DNA from: Rhytidiadelphus loreus
Taxonomy: Eukaryota > Streptophyta > Bryopsida > Hypnales > Hylocomiaceae
Assembly: GCA_947034895.1 (NCBI GenBank)
Contig: OX344764.1
Location: 24,118,001-24,182,000, forward strand
Length of the DNA stretch: 64,000 nt
Direction: 5' to 3'
Numbering within the stretch: position 1 is the stretch's first letter; every line of letters starts with the position of its first letter. Positions 30,237 to 41,107 of this stretch are shown here, piece by piece. The translations under genes and the position numbers were made by a program. Below the pieces are notes generated by a model. It made no database searches, had not been told where the DNA came from, and saw only the letters and a program-made list of their open reading frames with translations.

Positions 30237-33200
30237 ATAGTGTATTGTACGTGACGACAAATTTAAAGAGAATGATATCCAAGGCATAACCTTCAAATGC
30301 TTTCGAGGACTTTGGATGATTTCAAGGAGGCTCAAGCATGGGAATATTTTTTTTTTTTTTTTCCAATTTTATTAACAGAGTTGCTTGAATCCAATTTCAA
30401 TCAAAGATGTAGAGTATTTTAATAATTCAAAATGATATTTTTGAAGTTTAACTCTAAGTAATGAAATGAGGCTTATCAAGTTTAGTTTCTATTACAATTT
30501 GAAATTTTGAAAAAATATTGAATTTGAAAAATATGCAATTGGAACTTTGGTCCTATTACCATAGAATATTGGTTTTTTTAATATTAAAAGGACATGGTAA
30601 AAATGTTTGGACCACGTTTTTTATACTATAATATACACCTATGGTGAAATTTTCAGTTCTTTTAAGCATTTTGTATTTGATATGAATTTTTTTCACTTAT
30701 TACTCAAAAGTTCATAGTGATTTCAAATTTTCACAAAAAATCTGAAATTCTTACAACTTATGGAATGTGTGTAATTACATCTTTGAAAAATAAAAGCAAA
30801 AGTATTCATTCATAAACAATTGCAAAATGGAAGCTTAAAGGGAGAGAAACTTCAAGGTTTGAAAAAATGGTACATGCCCATTCTTTCAAGATTAACTACA
30901 ATTTTTGACATCATTTTATCAATAATGCCACGTATAGCTTGCATTGCTTAACCCCTAAACGTCAGAGACTATGTTTTCACCAAAATTGTTCCAAAACTGT
31001 CATTTTTAGGACAAGTACCGAATTTTAGAAAAAAAACATTTTTAGAAACATATAACCATAGGATCTTGTAGTACACTTATTTGAGAAGATGTGGAAACAA
31101 TTTCAGAAATTTTCACCATGTAGATTGCAAGATATGAACATTTGAAGTGACAAAAATCCTTTTGGGGGCCTTGTGAAAATAAGGGCAGCTGCACTTCACA
31201 AGGTCACATTTGTATGAAAAATTGTCCAAAATGGTTGTTACTCTTTGGATTCCTTCTTCAAGGCAAGTTGGCTATATACTTGAAAATTTTCCGATCATTT
31301 GAAATTGTACAACATATAGAAAAAAATAGTAAGTAGAAAGAAGTAGAAAATGTTTAAAAATACTAAATTGTTAACAATTTATTTATGAAATTGAAAAATG
31401 CAAATTCAATGATTGTAATGTTGCAATAAACAATATACACCTAATGTTTTTTATTTTTTTCCAAAAATATTTAAATTTAAATTAAAAAAATAACTTCAAA
31501 GTTTATTTTAGCCTAGAGATTCCATAACAACCCACAAACTAATCCAAACTAAAATTCCTCATAACTTTCATCTCATTAATCAAAATGGAATGATTCAAAG
31601 CTTACCACGTATATATCAATCTAGAGAATCAATTTCAAATTTTTATTTTTTTAAAAAGTGATTTTCTAAGAAGTTTTTTTTTTTTGCTAGGGCTACCCGC
31701 CGAACATTGAAAATTACATATCATGCAATAACTTTTGAACCATGTAGTTAAAAGTTATGAAAATTATTGGGCCTTAAAGTTACTCCTCAGGCACAGGTTG
31801 TGTGGAAATTTCAAAGAAAAAAAAGAATTCCATTCACAATGAGTTGTCTAAAATTGCTATGTTGCCAAAAAATAGTGTTTGGTTCTGTAGGTGTTAAAAA
31901 TTCGAAAATCCTAAATTTTTTGAACATTTGAAATTTTATAAATTTGTAAATTTATGTAATTTTTTAATTTTTTAATTTATAAAATAAAAATTCTCATTAC
32001 TGATTAAAATTTTAAAAATATCATATTCTAATTTAATTTCTTAAAATATAATTTTCATTCTAAATTTCATTTATAGAAAAGTTTCTAAATTATTCTGATA
32101 TATTTTATTATTTATATCATTTTATTTCCACCATTTCACTTTAGAAAATCATATAATATGATTTTTTTCATAAAAAATTATGGAAAAATAAAAAAAATCA
32201 ATAAAAAACACACTTTTTCATAAGTGAGAATTAACAAAATTTTATATTCCAATGATATAAAAAGAAAAATTTAGCTTAATAGTAGAATTGACTTGAATGT
32301 TATTGCGAAGGGTGTTTTGAATGTAAAAAAATGAAATGTTCAATTGAAAAAATTTCAAAGTAATCTCTACTGCTACTTGTACATCTTGAAAAAAATTCAA
32401 ATGAATTGTAGTATTATAAGTTCATATTTACTAATATATTTTCACTCTTTGATAGAATTTATAACAATGACAAATTTTCAAGAAGTGAATTGAAATTTCT
32501 CACTATAATAGGTACTTCATAATGTCATGGATAATAATATAAGATTCATATTAAAAAAATTCAATAGTCTAAATTTAGCTCAAATATTATGTTTTCAAAC
32601 CAAATGCCCAAATGCCCAAATGTAGTTTAACTTTTTTTAGGGTATAACCTACCTCAACTTTGCAATTAGAAAATTTGTATCTTTCCCATACATGATTCTA
32701 CATTTGATTGAAGGATGTCATCTTGTAAATATATAAGTCTAATATGATTCCACCAAATTTCACAAGAAAATCATATGAATTGATTTTCTTTTAAAATATT
32801 TGGTAGAGCATGTCATTAGATTGTAGAAAAAATTGAATTGTTTATAATATACCACCTTGTTTATTGAAGACTTCATTTTGAGGTAGAGTTGTTTGTTTTC
32901 AATTGGAGACATGATCATTAGTTCATAATATTTCAAAGTTTGGACGCTATTTTAATTCAAATTACTAAAAGTGTACATAAGATTTGTGCACCTAATTGTG
33001 ACACATTTCTAATTGCATAAAATATTAATTGATGGATAAGGATTCATTTGAAACCACTACAAGTCAAAAGAACACTCCATGGGAATTAAAGAGTATTTGG
33101 AGGCAACCAATAGGAGTTGAAGCATTTTGTGCTTCAAAAGTGGTTGTTTAAAGAGAATCTAGTGGTATAAATAAGGCACCCTATGTTTTCAACTTTGAAA

Positions 33201-33304
33201 AATTTATAGAATATTGTGTGAGTATTAGAATATTACAAAACAACTTGGGGCTAATTTTCTCTTGGAGATCCTAACTTTTAACCAGAAATTTATCATTTTG
33301 ACCA
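30237..33304. other. AT-rich intergenic DNA
   Basis: About 3 kb of very AT-rich sequence with no open frame of interest. Homopolymer runs (T18 near 30.35 kb) and A/T-rich simple sequence dominate. Confidence 0.5.
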
Positions 33305-33527
33305 TTAACCTTTTACTTCCTAAGAATTCATGATTTTAAATTGCAGACTTTGATTGATTATATTGTAGAAAGTAAAATCTAAATGGAAGATTTTATTATA
33401 TCATTAGCTTGAGTGAAGAACATTGCATGTATTGGTTTAAAATAAATAATTATTAAAATAAATAAAAATACCCATATAAACTCTTCAAAATTGCCCAATA
33501 TGGGTTTCTTAGGAAGTAAAGGGTTAA
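33305..33527. mobile_element. Small MITE with TTAACCYTTTACTTCCTAAGAA ends
   Basis: TTAACCTTTTACTTCCTAAG at 33305 and CTTAGGAAGTAAAGGGTTAA at 33508 are inverted repeats of 22 bp with one mismatch (TTAACC then TTTTACTTCCTAAGAA). The 223-bp unit has no coding capacity. The ends beginning TTAACC resemble other MITEs in this window, but the interior is different. Confidence 0.55.
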
Positions 33528-33944
33528 GTTTTCCATGACTCTATGGTAGAAAAGCGGCGATTTTAGGTAGAAGTCCTTGAAACAATTGTCCCCTATGGAA
33601 TTCAAGTTAGTCAACAATAAGCCTTCTAAAGTATTGGAAAAAGACATACAGTATATGGGCTACATTGAAAGAAAAAATCATAGTATTTTCTTAAGTAGGA
33701 TAAGGTAATATTTTCATTTACAATTGTAGATGATGCCTCTCATGTAGACTATTCTAAAATTATGGATTCAACTAGAAGGGTATTGCTAACAACCTTCCAA
33801 ATCAAGATTAGCCTTTTATAGTTGGATGTTTACCTTTAGCTACTTGTAACCATTAGATGTGTTTGGGCTTGTGAGGAAGGCCGTTTCAAGCTAATTTCCG
33901 ATATTGGGAACCAGCTAGCACTATTTGGAAAAATTAATTAATTA
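33528..33944. other. Intergenic DNA before satellite
   Basis: No gene or structured repeat was recognised. Confidence 0.35.
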
Positions 33945-33949
33945 ATTTA

Positions 33950-34482
33950 AAATTTAAAATTTAAAAAAATTTAAATTTAAAAAAATTTAAATTTAAAAAA
34001 ATTTAAATTTAAAAAAATTTAAATTTAAAAAAATTTAAATTTAAAAAAATTTAAATTTAAAAAAATTTAAATTTAAAAAAATTTAAATTTAAAAAAATTT
34101 AAATTTAAAAAAATTTAAATTTAAAAAAATTTAAATTTAAAAAAATTTAAATTTAAAAAAATTTAAATTTAAAAAAATTTAAATTTAAAAAAATTTAAAT
34201 TTAAAAAAATTTAAATTTAAAAAAATTTAAATTTAAAAAAATTTAAATTTAAAAAAATTTAAATTTAAAAAAATTTAAATTTAAAAAAATTTAAATTTAA
34301 AAAAATTTAAATTTAAAAAAATTTAAATTTAAAAAAATTTAAATTTAAAAAAATTTAAATTTAAAAAAATTTAAATTTAAAAAAATTTAAATTTAAAAAA
34401 ATTTAAATTTAAAAAAATTTAAATTTAAAAAAATTTAAATTTAAAAAAATTTAAATTTAAAAAAATTTAAATTTAAAAAAAT
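33950..34482. repeat. 16-bp AT satellite, about 33 copies
   Basis: The unit ATTTAAATTTAAAAAA repeats with almost no variation for about 530 bp. Every unit contains the palindrome TTTAAATTTAAA. The left edge grades through AATTAATTAATTTAAAA and the right edge ends in AAATTAATTTTTTAATG. The sequence is entirely A/T. Confidence 0.95.
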
Positions 34483-37200
34483 TAATTTTTTAATGTCTGC
34501 TGATGTGGTAGTCTCTTGACCATGTCAGCAAGCTATGTGGCAGAGATCCTAGAGCTTGGGAACGCAGGGAAAACTCGTAGTCCTTAATAAAAACTAAAAC
34601 TCATCTAATGCTTAGTAGTAGACGGGTGCCATCCCATTTACACCTACACTTAGAGTATTGTTCAATTAGGTGCCATAAAGATAACTCTATAGTAGAATAA
34701 TGTGAAGTCACTTCTCTAAAATCCATCATTGAGTTCCCCATACTTGAGAGAGATAGTGAAGATAGTTGACATCGATAAGACCATACACAAAAGAAGTAAG
34801 AGAAGTCATGAGGTTTGTTGTACACATGGTCTAGGCGTAAGTATCTTCACAACACCATAACGTTGTAAAATGACTCGAAAATATCGTCCCAAGGGATTCC
34901 AAGATGTTATCACAAACTTCGGTATCCAAATTTTCTTGTTTCCAAGAGCTAAGAACAATCCGTCCAACTTCTCTCTCTCTTCCGGTTGCAACTACTAACT
35001 AGATTACAATCCGGATCTGGTCTCACCCAGTTTCCGGATATCACTCTACAAACTGATGGTTTTATATGCCTTTGTTTTACCCTCAGAGGGTCCACTATTA
35101 CTCTTTAAAGGGGTAGGAACTCCACCACTTGTAATCCTCATACACTCTCCATTTTCTCAAAACAAACAATCAACAAGAATAATGTGTTGAGTTCAGGGGA
35201 AGTAATGCACCCTCACAACTTTTCAGATGGCTGGCCAAAAAGTAGGTCACTTAGGGATATGTTAAATTCCCTTTACTACTACGACGGATCTAAAACATCT
35301 GAATCCTAAAGGGGGGTGTTCTTGGTTTCTAGACTGATCTGTTGTGGTTGGCACACCTTCCGGTAGTGGGAATTTTCCTCTCTAGTGGTGTGAGTGTTTC
35401 TAACTCCACCCTTAAGTCAGAAAGTTGCACACAGGTTCTAGCGGCATAAGTTAATGGTTTAATTGGGTGAATGGTAAACTCAGTGTTCTTTGGCCTTCCA
35501 AGCAATGGACACTTTGTTATGTTGATTTTTACCTAAATTAAGTACTTCAAAACACTCTAATAGTTAAGAAATAAAAGTTTTTGAGAGTTAGTTAATTGTG
35601 ATTTAAACTTCTAGCTAAACTAAAATTCTACCTAAACTAAATCAAAGAATACAATTTGCCCTTTCCAAAATGGTAAAGCAAGTTGGATTCTGATATTCCT
35701 AATGAAAGTTATGTGTGAATGAAATTCGTACCTAATTCTATCCTAAAAACTTCATCCGTCAACTAAAAATAGCAAAATAATATAAAATAAATCCAAATTT
35801 CAGGGTTGAAAGGTTGATTAAATTAACTAATGGAATTTTTAGAGAAAACCTAATTTTGACCTATTTTAAGATTTTTCATCCAAAATTAGGTCAAATCTTC
35901 ATCCACTCTTTTATCCTTCAACTTAAAGTAATTTTAAAAGTAAAAGGTGGATTTGGAATCTTCAAAAGATCCTCTAAAAGATTATGGTTTCAAAAGATTC
36001 CTTAGTCGTGCCTTGAGAATATTCCTAATTGTTCTTTAATTAATCCGAATTCTAATTATTATTCTAATTTTAGTGAATTTTTAGGGTTTTATGGTTTTTA
36101 TGAGTAAAGTGATTAATTAACTTCTTGTTAAGATAAAAAGTAAGAATTTAGAACTTTTAGGTGAAAACTTTTAAATGGATGAAAATTCCCCTTGGTTGGA
36201 TGGAATTTCTTCCTTTAATAATTTTCAAGAGAATAAGTAGATAAATTAGGTTTTGACTTTCCCTAATTATTCTAATATTTCCTAAGTTCCTAAATTAAAT
36301 TAGATTCCTTTTGAGATTCTTTTGGATGAGATTACTATTTCGTTTTCCAAATTAATTCAAAGTTAATCTAATTATTATTTTTTACGATTTTAGATAAATT
36401 TTCAAAGGTTTTCTAACAATTTAAATTCTACTAGCTATTCGATTCTTAATGGTTAATTTTGTTAGTTTTAATTTTCTAATCTAAATTTTTAAAGAATGAA
36501 AGCAAAAGAAAAGACAAAAGATAAAATTTGAAATCATACCTTGGTGTCGAGAATGTCGATCGTCCCATCATCGCAAAACACCATCATAATTGTCTCCTCG
36601 AAATTTTCCATTGTCTTTCATGAATTTGGAAGAAATCTTAGTATTCTTGTTTTTAAAACCTATCTAAAAAGTCCAAATTTGTTAGTTTTGGCAATTTAAA
36701 ACTAATCCTTTGATTTTAGGGAAATAAATTAAATGATAAATTTAATTCAATTTTCCCAAGTTTTCAATGAATAGTAGTTTTATTCGATTGCCAAATTCTT
36801 AATAGTTATTTTATTAAATATTCCAAGATATTAGTTGTTGTTTGTTTTTATTGTTTTGGCTTATTAGGCCTAATAAAACAAATTCCCCAAACTACAAACA
36901 AACAACTAATTTGGATTTGGAATCCTAATTAATAACTAAAACCAACCGAATGAATAGTATTCTAATAAAATAATCTTAAATAATCTAAAACAAATCTATC
37001 AATGAATAGGAAAAGGAATAAAAGGATGAACGACAATCCAAATGAATAGTAAAAAGAATAAAACAATCCAAACAATTCCAACTTCAATAGTAAGATGCTA
37101 ATCAAAACAATAAAATAATCAATCAATTTAATTAGGAAGATTCTCACCTTGATCCTTCGTTCTCCTTGGCTAACTTCTTATAATCCTTCTCTTTCCTTCA
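34483..37200. other. Intergenic DNA, no gene recognised
   Basis: The sequence is mostly AT-rich. A minus-strand frame at 34806-34991 (61 codons, beginning MQPEEREKLDGLFLALGNKK) has balanced composition but no family I know. It could be a retroelement remnant. Confidence 0.35.
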
Positions 37201-37394
37201 CTTGTTGTTTTTGATTTTAATTGTTGTTGTTGTCAAGCTATGGTTGTTTGGAGACGCTCGTGAGGTTGGAGGTGATCCTTGGTGTTCAATTTTTCTCTAA
37301 AAAGACCAAAAATTGTGTGCATGGCAACAACTGCCTAGGCTTGGTTATGGTTATGGTTTGGATGTATCAATTATTTTCGTTTTTTCAAGTTCCA

Positions 37395-37740
37395 GTGCTG
37401 TAAGGACTCTCTGGCTTGTACCGACCCCAATTTCCTTTGCTCCCCGATCAGTCCACCCCGTCAACAGACCACCACCTTACCGCACCCCAACAGGTCGTAG
37501 CTGCTGCAGACACGTGGTGGGGCGCAGTTGGCCGGCGTTCCGTCAGTCTTCACAGCCCATCTCCCTCCGTCTTCACAGCCCGTTCGTCGTGCTACCGCGG
37601 CCACGTGGCGGGGCGCGGTTCGTCGGCGCTCCGTCCGTCCGTCTTCACAGCCTGTCCTTGCCTTCCGATTTCACAGCTCGTCCTTGCCCCTGCGGTCCAA
37701 GCTTCGGCTGTCCAATCCTTCAGAATGGATTTCTAGAAAC
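37395..37740. repeat. GC-rich segment with degenerate GTCTTCACAGCC repeats
   Basis: GTCTTCACAGCC or close variants occur about five times (37540-37680), with GGCCACGTGGCGGGGCGCGG and a related GACACGTGGTGGGGCGCAG. Three overlapping plus-strand frames run through it, as expected of GC-rich repeats rather than of a gene. The CACGTG E-box/G-box core occurs twice. It is unlike the AT-rich DNA on either side and is probably part of a retroelement. Confidence 0.45.
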
Positions 37741-38101
37741 AACACTAAATTTTGATAAACTGAAACTTGGAATAATTATTAGAGCCCTCAACTTCTAATA
37801 AAAATCAAGCATGCTTAACATAATAATCATGAGAGAACTTGATGAAAACCTTAAAAAGAAACAACTACTTCTAATAAATAAAAATAAGAAACCAAAACAA
37901 TTTTAATGAAATAAACAACCAGAGGCAATATTGGGCATCAAGTACCTCCTTCACGTATACCAAGTGGAAAGGAGAAATTCAATGAAGTTTGGCACTTAAA
38001 TAAGTTTCCAAAAGAATCTTATTTTGTTGGTAAGTTAAAACTTCGTCGTGCAGAACAAACCAAGAATTAGTATTTTTTGCACAAGGTGAATTTTAATCCT
38101 A

Positions 38102-38297
38102 AAAGTCAAAGCTCCGCTGTGTGGGAGCAACCCCAGGGATTCACAGACAAATCAAAGTTTAAGTACCCGTTTCCAGGTTTCAAAGTCAAAGCTCCGCCGT
38201 GCGGGAGCAACCCCAGGAATTAACAGTCAAATCAAAGTTTCAAGTACCCGTTTCCAGGTTTCAAAGTCAAAGCTCCGCCGTGTGGGAGCAACCCCAT
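38102..38297. repeat. 80-81-bp tandem repeat, about 2.4 copies
   Basis: GTCAAAGCTCCGCYGTG starts at 38105, 38185 and 38266. Each is followed by GGGAGCAACCCCA, and the first two continue through CAAGTACCCGTTTCCAGGTT-type sequence. Identity between copies is high. Confidence 0.85.
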
Positions 38298-38347
38298 GAA
38301 TAACCAGTATCCAAGGATCCAAACTAGTATTTTGAAACTTAATTCTT

Positions 38348-38468
38348 AAAGGAGGTACACATGACAGTGTTTAACCGAACATTAAAAACTAATTTCCAAA
38401 ATTCAAGGCAAAGTTCTAGTTTAATCACTAAAGGAGGTACACATGACAGTGTTTAACCGAACATTAGC
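38348..38468. repeat. 82-bp duplication
   Basis: AAAGGAGGTACACATGACAG followed by TGTTTAACCGAACATTA occurs at 38348 and 38430, a direct repeat with a period of 82 bp. It lies just after the 80-bp array. Confidence 0.8.
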
Positions 38469-38670
38469 AACTATTCAAACCAAACACCCGTTATAGAACG
38501 AGTTTTGGCACGGGGTGATGCTCAAAACCTTTTGGCAAAGTCTAGCTTCGCCGCTTTAAAGTTTTAGGTTCACAGACTATTCTCAATTCACACAAATGCT
38601 TGGTTAGTATCCAAAAGAACAATAATATCAACCAGAGTTTGGGAACTACTCCCATAACTCTCAAAATGTC

Positions 38671-38810
38671 AAAGTTTTGGGGCTTGAAGCCTCCAAATTC
38701 AAGAAATAAGTTAGTCAACACAAACAACACTAAAGTTAGGGGATTTCCTTCACCTAAACTCTTGAAAAGCAAAGTTTTGGGGCTTGAAGCCTCCAAATTC
38801 AAACAAGAAA
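38671..38810. repeat. 100-bp direct repeat
   Basis: AAAGTTTTGGGGCTTGAAGC followed by CTCCAAATTCAA occurs at 38671 and again exactly 100 bp later at 38771. The minus-strand 86-codon frame here (38542-38802) reads across both copies and is probably not a gene. Confidence 0.75.
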
Positions 38811-38988
38811 AGAAAAGAAAGCTTTGAAGGGGCCCTCCGGACCTTCAAAGTACAAAAGAATAAAAGAAAATAGAAGAAAATAGCCAAAACTTGGCTTAAA
38901 AGTGCTCCGACAAGTGTCGGTAGCACGACAAGAGCAACAACAAGAATGAAACAAAGAATGAAGGCCACAAACAACCTCGAGGAAGGGC

Positions 38989-38998
38989 CTTATATACT
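38989..38998 (-). promoter_or_regulatory. Possible retroelement promoter (TATATAAGG)
   Basis: On the minus strand the sequence reads GAGTATATAAGGCCC, a textbook TATA box. A T/C-rich stretch and a short stem (CGACACTTGTCG) follow. This resembles a plant LTR promoter and R region, and the duplicated blocks just downstream would then lie in the leader. No matching second LTR was identified. Confidence 0.3.
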
Positions 38999-38999
38999 C

Positions 39000-41100
39000 G
39001 CTCCAGGCCCCCCCCGGTAAGTTGTTCGTAAAATAATCTTCACTTTCAATCTAGATATTTTGCTGAACTACCTAAACGTATTTTCAAAATAATCTTTGTT
39101 TAATGGGAAGGAAGGTTCTCAAGCGAGTTCCTTCTAGGCCCTAAATGGCCTTAGAATCTTTTCCCAAATCAAATATTTGATTTTTCCAAAGATATTTTGA
39201 AAACCTACCTAATTAATCAAAATATTTTGTGTTTTAATCTAGGGTTAGTTCTAAATTGTCTTTCTTTAGTCCAAAAGATGGCTTCTTACGCAAGACAAGT
39301 ATCTTGGGCAAATCCAATCTTCGATTTTACAAGAGATATTTGCAAAATCAACCCAGATTAATCCAAAATTACCTTTTAAAAGTCAAACTAAGGGCTGACC
39401 CTCTCTATCTTTTGAGGGACAACTCGAAACTGAAAACAAACTACGCCATCGCGTTCAGAAGACCCCAATTAGCCTAAGGGACCCCTTACCCCTACCTCTC
39501 TAGCCGTTTTAAAGCGCAAATTTGAGTCACGGTAACTCAAAACAAAAGTTAAAAAGCTAACTTTTGGAGTTTGTGTCTTTTGATGAAACTGTTGGTCCTA
39601 GGTGGTTTAGAATATTCGTGGGAGTAAGAATTGACCCTTGAAACGCTCCGTTCGGACACCGCTAGCTCCTGGTTCGCCGGTCAACCCGCCGCCAAGTTGT
39701 AAATTCTTGTAAAATTCGTTGTCGGTTCTAATTCTGGTACTTGGGAATGTCGGAATGTCGGAATGTCTTCAAACTTGACAGGGCTCTTTATTGGCACACA
39801 AAACACTATTCTAATTTTTAGTGAGATTTTACCGCAACATTGGTAATTTCTAGGAATTTACAAATGCAGTTTTAAGCGGTTGACTTCCTATGGAGTCATT
39901 GTGGAGTTTTGTAAAATCCCGAAACTTTTGGGCAATCTTCTACAAGATGTCCATCAACTAAGGGCAAAACCAAATCTCCAATAAGAATGCTATTTTTAGC
40001 AATTCTTTAATAATTTCCACCCGGGGGGAAATTATTCTTGATACCGGGGGAATCTTGGATGATCGGGCTTCTATTTGACCTCCTGGCATGCTTTGACTTA
40101 GAAAAGCACCTCTCTATATGTTCCAATCATCATTTCCTCCATCTTGATCTATGAATGGTTGTATTTCTCAAAATTACCTGTAAACAATAAATCTAACTCT
40201 TTCGAGTTTGATTTGGACTGACTCTGATTAGACTCTAACTTTTAACCAGTTTGTTACATGTATACTTATATGTATTGTATTACATGAACAAGACACTAGG
40301 ACTGGTTAACTCTCAAATTCTCACATCGCTCGGAATTACTGACTTAACTACTTATTTATACTAATAAGACCTAAAATTAGTGAAAATGTAACGTCTTACG
40401 TGTTTCACGCATTTAAGGCCATTACACACCTCTTTGGTAGGGACTTCTACCAAAACCCACAATAATTGTATTTTTATATGTTTTTTCCTATTTTTCACTT
40501 AAAAATTAACTAAACATCGCGAAAAATAAGTTCAGAGTTCCAAGTGCCAACTTGAGGGCTCACAAGCGGTTGCTTATCTCTGCACAGAAATCCTTTTAGA
40601 TTCCGCACCCACATCCATGCTACTCTTGGACTCCATCGGATTACTGTTCTGGTAAATTAAAGGTACCACGCACAAGTTTTCATTCACAAATTTTAACCCT
40701 TTTACAAAATATCCTCTTGGTCAGTTGCTAAAGATCTGGATTCCTCCATACTCGTCCCCTCTTACACACCATCACTCATGTGAACAAAATACGCAAAAAC
40801 TATGCAAGAAATTGAACTCAGAAAGCACACCTAGTGACTCAAAATAGGGAATGGAATATAAAATGAATTGCACTTGGATTGAATGGGAGGACAACAAACC
40901 TATCCACCCTTTAAAAACAAAACAAAAGACCCAAAGGCACCCCAAAACTAGGATGACCACACACTGACCTTTCAAGATAACCGGAAAGTCACAAGGCCGT
41001 TGGCCCTACAAATCCGAAACCTGGGCCCACATCCAGGAAACCCGTTCCAGAATAGACATTTGAACTAAAAATTCAAACTACCACAAAAACACACTAATTG
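39000..41100. other. Intergenic or retroelement non-coding DNA
   Basis: No recognisable protein. CGGAATGT repeats two to three times near 39.75 kb and CCCCCCCCGG occurs near 39.01 kb. Confidence 0.35.
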
Positions 41101-41107
41101 TCTACTT

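Noticed and set aside
33950..34482. Centromere or telomere array
   Set aside because: The 16-bp unit is far shorter than typical plant centromeric units and not a TTTAGGG-type telomere repeat. The array is only 0.5 kb.
37313..37798. Three overlapping plus-strand frames of 75-161 codons
   Set aside because: Three frames open at once, low-complexity Ser/Arg/Pro composition and GTCTTCACAGCC repeats point to repeat DNA, not to a protein.
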